DNA of 64,000 nt from Micromonospora saelicesensis (lineage in GTDB: Bacteria > Actinomycetota > Actinomycetes > Mycobacteriales > Micromonosporaceae). Below the pieces are notes generated by a model, which worked only from the letters and a program-made list of their open reading frames with translations, was not told the DNA's origin and did not search any database. Location of the stretch: the NCBI RefSeq assembly GCF_900091575.1, contig NZ_FMCR01000001.1, positions 1,426,001-1,490,000 on the forward strand, given 5' to 3'. Positions 49,589-57,808 of this stretch are shown in pieces. The number at the start of each line of letters is the position of its first letter. Positions within the stretch are counted from its first letter, which is position 1. Position numbers and translations under genes: made by a program.

Positions 49589-49725
49589 GGCCGCTGCCGG
49601 GCCACCGCGCCGCTGCCGGGCCGCCGCTGCCGGCCCGTGTGAACCGGGTGTACGAGCGGTAGGCCAGCGCGAGCCCGGCCCCGGACCGCCGGACCGCCCT
49701 CGCCGCCCTCGCCGCCCGGCGCACG

Positions 49726-49739
49726 GTTTCACGTGAAAC
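49726..49739. promoter_or_regulatory. parS site 4
   Basis: Perfect GTTTCACGTGAAAC in the gene-poor region. Confidence 0.92.
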
Positions 49740-50143
49740 CGAGATAGCGGCTCGCTGGCGCCCGATCGGAAACCCTTTGGGTCGGGGTGACGGTCAAGCG
49801 CAGTCACCTCCAATCTCAGAAGCTCGACGTCGTTGCTGCGGTTCGACTCCCCGTCCTTCGGCGTCCAGAGCATCCGGACGTTCATCCGGATGTTCAGGCA
49901 TCCGGGCATCGGGCCGTCCATGCCGCACGGGCCGAGGTCTGTGCTGGCGCGCTCCGCGAACCGAGCCAAGCCGTCACCTCCGACGTGTGCCAAATGACCC
50001 AGCGGGCGGCGTCGGCGGCTGGGTATCGCGCGCCGGCGGCGGCATGCGGAGCCGATCGGAGCGCCCCCGTCCAATTCCGTCTTCAGCAGCCATCGAACCC
50101 GCCGATTTGGCGGGTCGCGGACAACGACCGACTGGCCGAAAAG

Positions 50144-50258
50144 TTATCCACACCGGTTGTCCACAGGCACCCCCCGTTTCACGTGAAACAGCGCGTGGGA
50201 GCGGGTGCGAGCCTGTGGATGACGGCCTGTGTTCAGGATCTCGGCAGCCTGTGGATAT
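50144..50258. promoter_or_regulatory. DnaA-box cluster around parS site 5
   Basis: TTATCCACA (50144-50152, perfect), TTGTCCACA (50157-50165), TGTGGATGA (50214-50222) and TGTGGATAT (50250-50258) surround parS at 50176. The mixture of DnaA- and ParB-binding sequence in 115 bp is unusual. Confidence 0.6.
50176..50189. promoter_or_regulatory. parS site 5
   Basis: Perfect GTTTCACGTGAAAC, the last site in the window's parS cluster. Confidence 0.92.
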
Positions 50259-50377
50259 CGCCTCTCGGCGCCCCGCGCAACCACGCGCACCAGGTCGACG
50301 GTGGGCACCGATCCGGTGGCCCGGGACCGCTCGAACAGGTAGGGACAGCGGTGCCAGACTCGGTTAGGGTCAGCGTC

Positions 50378-51598
50378 GTGCACGACAACCCTCCCTCAGT
50401 CCCGGACTTCACCCAGTGGCCGTCATTTCCCTTCGAGGGTGACCTCCACGTTAAGCAACTCGATGATCCGGTCCCGGTCGAACCGCCCCGGAAGGGCGAG
50501 GGTCTCCGGGAATGCACCGCCTGCAACGCACCCGACGACGCCTACATCTGGGTCGGTGAGCGGTGGCGGGTCCGCGCCATGGACCGGCCCACCGGCCTGC
50601 CCATGGTGCTCATCCTGGAATCGCGCACCCACCTCGACCTCGGCGATCTGCCCAACCTGCTGGCCGCCGAGTTGGGGGTGATGACCGTACGTCTGGAGCG
50701 GGCCATCCGGTCGCTCGACGGCGTGGCACGGGTGCACGTCAATCGCTGGGGCGACGGCTCGGCTCATCTGCACATGTGGTTCCTCGCCCGTCCGTACGGC
50801 CGCCTTCAGCTACGGGGCACGTTCCTGTCCCTGTGGGACTCGATCCTGCCGCCGATCTCCGAGGCGCAGTGGCGGGAAAATCTGGCGCTCGTCGCAGCCT
50901 GGCTCGCCGAGTTCGGTGGCCGTCCGCTCGCCGAGCCGCCCCGCATCCAGTGGCAGGCGCCGTCCAGTCTGCTGGCCCAGTCCGCTGCCGCCGATGCCGC
51001 TGCCGCAGCGGAGGCTGCCTCAGCGGCAGCAGCCGGGACGGAGGCTGTCTCGGTCATCGAGGCGGCAGAGGAGATCCCGGAACCAGCGCTCGACTCCACT
51101 CCTGATCCGACCGACGCCGACAGCGGACCCCGGGCCGAACCGGTCATGGACCCGGACGCCGGCTCGACGACGACCACCGTCACCGACCGCGCGGCTGAAC
51201 CCGCCCGGTCGGCCACGGTCAGCGGTCCGGCGGCTGCACCCGTTCGGACGGCATCCGCCACCAATCTGCCCGGCATCCCGACCTCCGGCACCCGGGACTC
51301 CACCGCCGCAGCACCCGGCAGCGCAGCATCCGGCAGCGCCACCACGACGGCTACCGACGGACTCCACGTCGGCCCGGCGGAGATTCCCACCGGCGGGCCT
51401 CACGTCGTCGGCCCGGCGAGCGGAAGCGCCGACGAGGCTGGTTCCGTCAACCCGGCCGCGTCCGACCTGGCCGCCGAGGGCGCCTCCGGAGAGGGAGAGG
51501 CCGTCAACACGACCGCCCCCGAGAAGAGCGCCGGCACTCCGGGCGCGGCCGCACGCACCAACGGCAGCGACACACCCGACGTACGCGCGACCTACTGA
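50378..51598 (+). CDS. HIT-superfamily-like protein with a long low-complexity tail
   Basis: A 406-aa protein. Residues 1-195 are globular: a CxxC pair at 46 and 49 (ECTACNAPDDAYIWVGERW), then VLILESRTHLDLGDLPNLLA, then VHVNRWGDGSAHLHMWFLAR with His120, His130 and His132. This resembles the fold order of HIT/GalT proteins, with a C-x-x-C zinc site and a degenerate histidine triad (HLHMWF). From about 200 on, the sequence is Ala/Thr/Ser/Pro-rich and probably disordered. GTG 50378 lies 7 nt after TAGGGT (50365-50370), indicating a leaderless start; GTG 50351 is the alternative. It lies just past the last parS site. Confidence 0.6.
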   Translation: MHDNPPSVPDFTQWPSFPFEGDLHVKQLDDPVPVEPPRKGEGLRECTACNAPDDAYIWVGERWRVRAMDRPTGLPMVLILESRTHLDLGDLPNLLAAELGVMTVRLERAIRSLDGVARVHVNRWGDGSAHLHMWFLARPYGRLQLRGTFLSLWDSILPPISEAQWRENLALVAAWLAEFGGRPLAEPPRIQWQAPSSLLAQSAAADAAAAAEAASAAAAGTEAVSVIEAAEEIPEPALDSTPDPTDADSGPRAEPVMDPDAGSTTTTVTDRAAEPARSATVSGPAAAPVRTASATNLPGIPTSGTRDSTAAAPGSAASGSATTTATDGLHVGPAEIPTGGPHVVGPASGSADEAGSVNPAASDLAAEGASGEGEAVNTTAPEKSAGTPGAAARTNGSDTPDVRATY

Positions 51599-51606
51599 TC
51601 TGGAAC

Positions 51607-51646
51607 CGACCATGAGGTTGACCCGGACCGGCCAACCTCATGGTCG
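51607..51646. terminator. Bidirectional terminator between the HIT-like gene and ddl
   Basis: CGACCATGAGGTTG (51607-51620) pairs perfectly with CAACCTCATGGTCG (51633-51646) around a 12-nt loop, between two convergent genes. Confidence 0.8.
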
Positions 51647-51688
51647 TCCGGCGGGTGGTCCGCTCGGCCGAACGGGTTGGCAGGTAGG

Positions 51689-52690
51689 TCAGTGCTTGGT
51701 GAGGCGGCCGGCTGCTCGGGCGACCAGGGTGCCGAGGAGTCGGCCGAAGTCCAACCCGGCCGCCTGCGCGGCGAGCGGAAGCAGTGATGTCTCCGTCATC
51801 CCCGGCGAGACGTTGACCTCCAGCACGTGCGGCTGGCCGGCCGCGTCCACGATCACGTCGACGCGGGAGAGATCCCGTAGACCGAGTGCGGTGTGCGCCG
51901 CGAGGGCCACGTCAGCGACCGTGGCGGCCACCTCCGGGGCCAGCCGGGCTGGGGCGTGCCAGGTGGTCCGTCCTGCGGTGTAGCGGGCGGCGTAGTCGTA
52001 CACGCCGTTGCGCGGCACGATCTCCACCGGCGGCAGCGCCTGCGGGCCGTCGCCGAGGTCGACGACGGAGACTGCCACGTCCATCCCCGGCACGTACCGC
52101 TCCACCAGTGCCGTGGAGTAGTACGCGAAGCAGCCGACCATTGCGGCGGGCAGCGCGGCGGCGTCCCGGACCACCGCCCCGCCCAGCCCGGACCCGCCCT
52201 GCGCCGGCTTCACCATCAGGGGTACGCCCAGACGGTCGACGATCCGGTCCAGGACGGCGACCGCGCCGAGCTCGGAGAAACGATCGTGCGGGAGCGCCAC
52301 CCAGTCGGGGGTGGGGATGCCGGCCTCGCGGAGCACCGCCTTGGCCGAGGGCTTGTCCCAGGCGACCCGGGAGGCCCGAGCGTCGCAGCCGACGTACGGG
52401 ACGTCGCACAGATCCAGCACCCCGCGCAGTGAGCCGTCCTCGCCGGTAGCGCCGTGCAGTGCGATCACCACCGCGTCCGGCGGGTCGGCCGCGAGTGCCG
52501 GTAGCAGCGCCACGTCCGCGTCTCGCAGCTCGGCCTCCACCCCGACGGCGCGCAGCGCGTCGAGCACCCGACGACCGGAGCGCAGCGACACGTCCCGTTC
52601 GTAGGAGAGCCCACCGGCGAGCACCACGACGCGCAGGTCGGCCGAGATGGCGGAATCGGTCACGAGGAGGTGCTCGGCGGTCGTACCCAT
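51689..52690 (-). CDS. ddl: D-alanine--D-alanine ligase
   Basis: A 333-aa ATP-grasp ligase that makes D-Ala-D-Ala for peptidoglycan. LAGGLSYERDVSLRSGRRVL starts it, GATGEDGSLRG is the conserved loop, and the ATP-binding part has PLMVKPAQGGSGLG and IVDAAGQPHVLEVNVSPGMTE. Start at ATG 52690. The next gene upstream on the same strand is the aminotransferase, with a gap of only 7 nt, so they are probably co-transcribed. Confidence 0.9.
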   Translation of the reverse strand: MGTTAEHLLVTDSAISADLRVVVLAGGLSYERDVSLRSGRRVLDALRAVGVEAELRDADVALLPALAADPPDAVVIALHGATGEDGSLRGVLDLCDVPYVGCDARASRVAWDKPSAKAVLREAGIPTPDWVALPHDRFSELGAVAVLDRIVDRLGVPLMVKPAQGGSGLGGAVVRDAAALPAAMVGCFAYYSTALVERYVPGMDVAVSVVDLGDGPQALPPVEIVPRNGVYDYAARYTAGRTTWHAPARLAPEVAATVADVALAAHTALGLRDLSRVDVIVDAAGQPHVLEVNVSPGMTETSLLPLAAQAAGLDFGRLLGTLVARAAGRLTKH

Positions 52691-52697
52691 GCCGGCA

Positions 52698-54011
52698 TCA
52701 TGCCAAGTCGGGCCCGGGCACGTCGGAGCCGGCCCGGCCGCGTCGGCCGGCGGCACCACCCACGGCGCCGAAGACCCGGCGCATCGCGATTTCCTGCTCC
52801 ATCACACCGGCCAGCCGGCGGACGCCCTCGCGGATCCGCTCCGGCGGCGGGAAGCTGAAGTTCAGCCGCATGGCGTCGGTGCCGGTGCCGTCGGCGTAGA
52901 AGCCGGTGCCGGGAACGTAGGCGACCCGGGCGGCAACCGCTCGCGGCATCATGGCCTTCGAGTCGAGCCCGTCGGGCAGGCTGGCCCACACGAAGAGACC
53001 GCCGGCCGGGGTGGTCCAACTGGTGCCCTCGGGCATCAGGTCGGCCATCGCGTCGAGCAGGGCGTCACGGCGTTCCCGGTAGACCTCGCGGTAGACCTTG
53101 AGCTGCTGCCGCCAGGGCATCGTGCTCAGGTAGGTGGCCACCGCGGCCTGGGCGAAACCGCTGGGGCAGAGGATCTGCGCTTCGCTGGCGATAACCAGCT
53201 TGTCGCGGACCGCGTGCGGCGCCAGGATCCAGCCGACCCGCAGGCCGGGGGCGAAGGTCTTGGAGAAGGTGCTGAGGTAGAAGACGCCGTCGCGGCGGCG
53301 GGCCCGCAGGGGTGCCGGGGCCTCACCCTCGAACCCCAGCTGGCCGTACGGGTCGTCCTCGACGACGAGTAGACCGGCGCGCTCACAGATGTCGAGCACC
53401 CGTTCCCGGCGCTCCTCGCTGAGCGTCACGCCGGTCGGGTTCTGGTACGTGGGGATCGTGTAGAGGAACTTGACCCGCTGGCCGGCGCGGGCGAGGTCGG
53501 CGATGGCCGTCTCCAGCGCCTCCGGGATGAGCCCGTCCGCATCCATCGGTACGTGGACGACCTGCGCCTGGGCGGCCTGAAACACGCCGAGCGCACCGAC
53601 GTACGTCGGCCCCTCGGCGAGCACCACGTCACCCGGGTCGAGAAAGAGCCGGGCCACCAGGTCCAGTGCCTGCTGCCCGCCCACGGTGACCACGACGTCC
53701 TCGGGGGAAGCACCGCACGCGGCGTCGATCCCGGAGAGCGACATCACCTCGCAGATCCGCTCGCGCAGCTCGAGGGTGCCCTGACCAATGCCGTACTGAA
53801 GGGTGGTCACGCCGTGCTCGGAGCCGAGCCGGCCGAGCATCTCGCCGACAGCGTCCAGCGGAAGGGCGGCGATGTACGGTGCGCCGCCGGCGAGCGAGAC
53901 GACCTCCGGACGACTTGCCACCGCGAACAGTGCTCGGATCTCGGAGGCGGTCATCCCGCGTACACGCCGGGCGTACCGGTCGGTGTAGTCGTCGAGTGTC
54001 GTGCCGGTCAT
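52698..54011 (-). CDS. PLP-dependent aminotransferase (class I/II, 2-aminoadipate type)
   Basis: A 437-aa fold-type I aminotransferase of the MocR-like/LysN group, without the N-terminal DNA-binding domain. PEVVSLAGGAPYIAALPLDA starts it, TVGGQQALDL is the phosphate-binding turn, IPTYQNPTGVTLSEERR follows, and the PLP-Lys is in YLSTFSKTFAPGLRVGW. The substrate is probably an aromatic or branched amino acid. ATG 54011 follows GAGGTGAGG. It is divergent from the GNAT gene. Confidence 0.9.
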   Translation of the reverse strand: MTGTTLDDYTDRYARRVRGMTASEIRALFAVASRPEVVSLAGGAPYIAALPLDAVGEMLGRLGSEHGVTTLQYGIGQGTLELRERICEVMSLSGIDAACGASPEDVVVTVGGQQALDLVARLFLDPGDVVLAEGPTYVGALGVFQAAQAQVVHVPMDADGLIPEALETAIADLARAGQRVKFLYTIPTYQNPTGVTLSEERRERVLDICERAGLLVVEDDPYGQLGFEGEAPAPLRARRRDGVFYLSTFSKTFAPGLRVGWILAPHAVRDKLVIASEAQILCPSGFAQAAVATYLSTMPWRQQLKVYREVYRERRDALLDAMADLMPEGTSWTTPAGGLFVWASLPDGLDSKAMMPRAVAARVAYVPGTGFYADGTGTDAMRLNFSFPPPERIREGVRRLAGVMEQEIAMRRVFGAVGGAAGRRGRAGSDVPGPDLA

Positions 54012-54306
54012 GACCTCACCTCGATCGCTGCTCGGGTGGCTACCGCCCCGGGTACCCCACACACCGCTGACCATGGCGGAAGGGACACCGATTGTCGATC
54101 CTAATCCGCCGGCGTCGCGCCGTCGCCGCACCGAAGCGGATCGACCACATGGCGGACCGTCCTCGGCGTCCCCCGTTGCGGTGGGCATCTGCGCGTCCCC
54201 TCCCGTATCGCCGGTCGGCGGCGTACGATCGCTCGTCGGGGGCAGGAAGGCGGCGCTGTCGTTCCATGCCGGTCTCACCACCGAGCCTATTGTGGGGATG
54301 CGCCAT
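54012..54306. promoter_or_regulatory. Divergent gap, aminotransferase / GNAT genes
   Basis: 295 bp holding both promoters. TATTGT at 54288-54293 may be the -10 of the GNAT gene. The frame that crosses the gap has no start signal. Confidence 0.35.
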
Positions 54307-54972
54307 ATGTCGCGACGTCTGGTCAGCCTGACCCTCGACACGTTGGAAGACCTCCCGCGCCCATGCCGGCAGTGCGTCTACTGGGAGCTCGATCCGGTCT
54401 CCGCGGACCGGGCCTGCGCCGCTGGCGATCCGGGCCTGGAGAAGGAGGCGTGGGTCTCGCAGACGCTGCTGGAGTGGGGCTCCTGCGGCAAGCTCGCGTA
54501 CGTCGACGGCATGCCGGCCGGCTTCGTGATGTACGCCCCGCCCGCCTACGTGCCCCGTTCGATGGCGTTCCCGACCTCACCGGTCTCCGCGGACGCAGCA
54601 CTGTTGATGACCGCCAACGTAGTCGCCGCGTTCTCCGGCGGCGGGTTGGGCCGGATGCTGGTGCAGGGTGTCGCCCGGGACCTGACCAAGCGTGGGATCA
54701 AGGCGATCGAGGCGTTCGGCGACGCCAAGTTCGGCGACGCGGACGACCCCGCCGGCGGTTGCGTGGCCCCTGTCGACTTCTTCCTCTCCGTGGGCTTCAA
54801 GACCGTACGTCCGCATCCGCGCTTCCCTCGGTTGCGCCTTGAGCTGCGTACGGCGCTGAGCTGGAAGTCCGACGTCGAGTACGCGCTGGAGAAGCTGCTC
54901 GGGTCGATGAGCCCCGAGACCCTGCTCCGGCCGGTCCGTCCGGCACCGGCCACCCGCTCCACCAACGGCTGA
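54307..54972 (+). CDS. GNAT-like N-acetyltransferase
   Basis: A 221-aa protein with LTLDTLEDLPRPCRQCVYWE at the start and a GNAT-like core (YVDGMPAGFVMYAPPAYVPR, then GGGLGRMLVQGVARDLTKRG as the acetyl-CoA loop Q/RxxGxG/A, then VGFKTVRPHPRFPRL). A CRQC pair near residue 20 may bind zinc. In actinomycetes this family is often next to trx/cwlM genes, as here. ATG 54307 (or 54298) is the start. Confidence 0.82.
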   Translation: MSRRLVSLTLDTLEDLPRPCRQCVYWELDPVSADRACAAGDPGLEKEAWVSQTLLEWGSCGKLAYVDGMPAGFVMYAPPAYVPRSMAFPTSPVSADAALLMTANVVAAFSGGGLGRMLVQGVARDLTKRGIKAIEAFGDAKFGDADDPAGGCVAPVDFFLSVGFKTVRPHPRFPRLRLELRTALSWKSDVEYALEKLLGSMSPETLLRPVRPAPATRSTNG

Positions 54973-54986
54973 CGCCCGGCGGCGAA

Positions 54987-56168
54987 TCAGTCCACCACCG
55001 TGCCGGCGGTCACCACCGCACGCAGTTCGCTGACGTCGAGCGAGCCGGTCGGGACGTCTCGTTCGATCGGGTAGTACATCCGCTGCACCGCGGCGACGAT
55101 CGCTTCCACCACCCGGTCCCGGAACCGGGGGTCGACAAGGTGGGCGCGGTCCGTCGGCGAGGTGAGGTAGCCGACCTCGACCCGGACGGCGGGCATCCGC
55201 GTCAGTCGCAGCAACTCCCACGTCTTGGCGTGGGTACGGCAGTCCCGCAGCCCGGTGCGGGCGACGATCTCCCGCTGCACCAGCCCGGCCAGGCGTTCAC
55301 CGGTCGCCGAGGTCACCCCGTTGTCGGTGCCGTAGTGGTAGGTCGCGACGCCGTCCGCATCCGGGTTGGCGTGGCCGTCCAGGTGCAGCGAGATGAACAC
55401 GTCGGCGCCGAGCGAGTTGGCGAGCAGGGCCCGGTCGGTGTCCGGCAGGCAACTGTCGGGCGACGGGCCCCGGGTGAGCTGCACCCGCACCCCGGAGGCG
55501 GCGAGTCGCCCCTCCAGTCGGCTGGCCAGGTCGTGCACCAGGTCCGCCTCGGTCCAGCGCAGCGAGCCGTCGGGCACCACCATCCCAGGGTCGGTGCCGC
55601 CGTGCCCCGGGTCGATGACGACCGTCTTGCCGACCAACGCCGGCCCGGACTGTCGGATCGCGTCGGATTCACGGAGCCACTGCGGGCGGCCACCGACCAC
55701 CTTGCGGCCGATCCGCCGGAGCGCGTTCATCGTGTGTGGGCCGCAGGAGCCGTCCGGGGTGAGCCCGACCTCACGCTGGAACTGGGCCACCGCCCGCGAC
55801 GTCCGGACGCCGTAGATCGCGTCCGCGCGGCCCACGTCGTACCCCATCTCCAGCAGTCGCTCCTGTAGCGACCGGACATCCTCGCCGGTGAGCGGCTCGG
55901 GGACCGCGTGGTAGAGGGTGCGGGCGCCGAGCCGCCAACGGGCGGCGTCCAGGGCTCGCCAGGTCTCCGCGCCGACCCGGCCGTCCACACTGAGCCCTCG
56001 CGACTGCTGGAACGCGCGGACCGCCCGCTCGGTGTCGAGGTCGAACTCGTCGCTTTGCGGGCCGGCGGCGGCCAGTAGTTCGAGGCCGGTCAGGATGGTA
56101 CGGATCTCCGTGACCGCTGGTCCCCGGTCACCGGGTCGGATCGGACGCACGCACGACCCCCTCTGCAC
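54987..56168 (-). CDS. N-acetylmuramoyl-L-alanine amidase, CwlM-like
   Basis: A 393-aa protein with two peptidoglycan-binding-type helical repeats (residues about 12-75 and 95-160; RAVRAFQQSRGLSVDGRVG, SRAVAQFQREVGLTPDGSCG) and an Amidase_3 domain (about 185-375). All four zinc-site residues are visible: His in VIDPGHGGTDPG, Glu in LRWTEADLVHDLA, His in FISLHLDGHANP, and Glu in VRVEVGYLTSPTD. No signal peptide is present, as for mycobacterial CwlM, which regulates MurA from the cytosol. Synteny with trxBA supports the CwlM assignment. Confidence 0.85.
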   Translation of the reverse strand: MQRGSCVRPIRPGDRGPAVTEIRTILTGLELLAAAGPQSDEFDLDTERAVRAFQQSRGLSVDGRVGAETWRALDAARWRLGARTLYHAVPEPLTGEDVRSLQERLLEMGYDVGRADAIYGVRTSRAVAQFQREVGLTPDGSCGPHTMNALRRIGRKVVGGRPQWLRESDAIRQSGPALVGKTVVIDPGHGGTDPGMVVPDGSLRWTEADLVHDLASRLEGRLAASGVRVQLTRGPSPDSCLPDTDRALLANSLGADVFISLHLDGHANPDADGVATYHYGTDNGVTSATGERLAGLVQREIVARTGLRDCRTHAKTWELLRLTRMPAVRVEVGYLTSPTDRAHLVDPRFRDRVVEAIVAAVQRMYYPIERDVPTGSLDVSELRAVVTAGTVVD

Positions 56169-56266
56169 GACGCTGGCTGGCCGGGCGGCCCAGGCTTGAG
56201 GCTATGCGCTCCGGGGCGGCGAGGTGGCTGGGCCGAGAAATACGTCGGCGGCACGGCCGAGAAGAC

Positions 56267-56305
56267 ACCGAACCCCGCACCCGGCGAGCGGGTACGGGGT
56301 TCGGT
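56267..56305. terminator. Terminator of the trxB-trxA unit
   Basis: ACCGAACCCCG(C)ACCCG pairs with CGGGT(A)CGGGGTTCGGT around a 5-nt loop, 16 nt past the trxA stop on the minus strand, followed by TGTCTTCTC. Confidence 0.82.
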
Positions 56306-56320
56306 TGATGTTTCTGCTGA

Positions 56321-56644
56321 TCAGAGGGCCGATTCGATGAGCCGGACCAGCTCGCCCTTCGGCTTGGCACCAGCGATCGACTGCACCGGCTGGCCGTTCT
56401 TGAAGACGGTCAGCGTCGGCACCGACATCACCCGGTAGGCCCGAGCGGTCTCCGGGTTCTCGTCGATGTTGAGCTTGACGATGGTGACCTGGTCACCCAT
56501 CTCCCGGGCGATCTCCTCGAGCAGCGGCGACACCTTGCGGCACGGCCCGCACCACTCCGCCCAGAAGTCCACCAGCACCGGCTTGTCGGCCTGCAGCACG
56601 TCAGCGACGAAGCTCTTGTCGGTGACCGCCTTGGTTGTTCCCAC
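56321..56644 (-). CDS. trxA: Thioredoxin
   Basis: A 107-aa redox protein with the active site WCGPC at residues 31-35 and the cis-Pro segment VMSVPTLTVFKNG. It is reduced by the TrxB next door. GTG 56644 has GGAGGAGG upstream. It is 30 nt from trxB. Confidence 0.97.
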   Translation of the reverse strand: MGTTKAVTDKSFVADVLQADKPVLVDFWAEWCGPCRKVSPLLEEIAREMGDQVTIVKLNIDENPETARAYRVMSVPTLTVFKNGQPVQSIAGAKPKGELVRLIESAL

Positions 56645-56674
56645 TATGCCCCTCCTCCGGGATGTGTTCTTGTT

Positions 56675-57625
56675 TCAGCTGAGCGTCGCGATGAACCGCT
56701 CGGCGTCGAGCGCGGCGGCACAACCGGTGCCGGCCGCGGTGATCGCCTGACGGTAGGTGTGGTCGACCACGTCGCCGGCGGCGAAGACACCGGGCACGTT
56801 GGTGCGGGTGCTCGGGGCGTGGACCTTCACGTAGCCCTCGTCGTCCAGCTCGACCTGGCCCTGGAACAGCTCGCTGCGAGGGTCGTGACCGATGGCGACG
56901 AAGACGCCGGTCACGTCCATCACCTTGGTCTCGCCGGTGTGCACGTTGCGGACGCGTACGCCGGTGACCTTGCCGTCCTCGCCGAGGATCTCCTCGACGG
57001 TGCTGTTCCACTCGACCTTGATCTTCTCGTTGCTCAGCGCCCGGTCGGCCATGATCTTGCTGGCCCGGAACGAGTCGCGGCGGTGGATGATGGTCACCGA
57101 CTCCGCGAAGCGGGTGAGGAAGGTGGCCTCCTCCATCGCCGAGTCGCCGCCACCGACTACCACGATCTGCTGGTTGCGGAAGAAGAAGCCGTCACAGGTG
57201 GCACACGCGGAGACGCCGTGGCCCAGGAATTCCTGCTCACCGGGCACGCCCAGCGGACGCCAGGCCGAACCGGTGGAGAGAATGATGGATCGCGCCCGGT
57301 AGGCGGTCTCGCCGACCCAGACGGTGCTCACCGCGCCGGAGCCGGCGTCGCCGGTGTCCACCAGCTCGACCCGGGTCACGTCGTCGGTGAGGAACTCGGC
57401 GCCGAACCGCTCGGCCTGCTTGCGCATGTTGTCCATCAGCTCGGGGCCGAGGATGCCGTCGGCGAAGCCGGGGAAGTTTTCCACCTCGGTCGTGGTCATC
57501 AGCGCGCCACCGGACTGCACGCCCTCAATGATCAGCGGCTTCAGGTTGGCACGTGCGGCGTAGACCGCCGCTGTGTAGCCGGCCGGCCCGGAGCCGATGA
57601 TGATCAGGTTGCGGACCTCGTCCAC
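56675..57625 (-). CDS. trxB: Thioredoxin reductase
   Basis: A 316-aa NADPH-dependent flavoprotein. FAD site [20 protein letters not shown] site [16 protein letters not shown], and the active-site disulfide CATC at residues 141-144 ([10 protein letters not shown]). GTG at 57625 is used because the frame upstream lacks the FAD fold. A SigR/SigH-type promoter motif lies about 100 nt upstream. Confidence 0.97.
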   Translation of the reverse strand: MDEVRNLIIIGSGPAGYTAAVYAARANLKPLIIEGVQSGGALMTTTEVENFPGFADGILGPELMDNMRKQAERFGAEFLTDDVTRVELVDTGDAGSGAVSTVWVGETAYRARSIILSTGSAWRPLGVPGEQEFLGHGVSACATCDGFFFRNQQIVVVGGGDSAMEEATFLTRFAESVTIIHRRDSFRASKIMADRALSNEKIKVEWNSTVEEILGEDGKVTGVRVRNVHTGETKVMDVTGVFVAIGHDPRSELFQGQVELDDEGYVKVHAPSTRTNVPGVFAAGDVVDHTYRQAITAAGTGCAAALDAERFIATLS

Positions 57626-57721
57626 TGCCGTCTCCCGAGTTGTGTGTGTTCGGCGTCGGCGCGAGCACCGATGCTGATCCGAGTCGCCGACGCCTGGGTG
57701 GGGCCGGCAGCTGACTTCCAG

Positions 57722-57748
57722 AACGTCATCGTACGAACCGGGGATTCC
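57722..57748 (-). promoter_or_regulatory. Candidate SigR/SigH-type promoter of trxB
   Basis: On the minus strand GGGAAT (from 57749) and CGTT (to 57722) are separated as GGAAT-N19-GTT, close to the GGAAT-N18-GTT pattern of the thiol-stress sigma factors SigR/SigH that control trxBA in other actinomycetes. The transcription start would be about 90 nt before the GTG. Confidence 0.5.
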
Positions 57749-57808
57749 CGAGCCGGGCATCCGGTGGGTCAGGTCACGTGGGGGGTCATCGTGCCATTGA
57801 CCGTGGAT

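Larger units (their letters stand above)
48709..50377. other. Gene-poor partition region
   Basis: A 1.67-kb stretch with no convincing gene. It carries parS sites 3-5, a 49-bp tandem of CGATGGG units, more G-rich repeats, a tandem of GGCCTCCG units, and DnaA-box-like sequences near 50144-50258. Frames that cross it change reading frame between repeats and lack start signals. It looks like a structural DNA region for segregation. Confidence 0.7.

Noticed and set aside
49418..50074. 218-aa minus-strand frame in the partition region
   Set aside because: It includes a translated parS and the GGCCTCCG repeat (RPGGPEA units) and has no family or start signal support.
49787..50377. Extension of the HIT-like protein frame upstream to 49787
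   Set aside because: It passes through DnaA boxes and parS and lacks coding character; the leaderless hexamer TAGGGT places the start at 50378.
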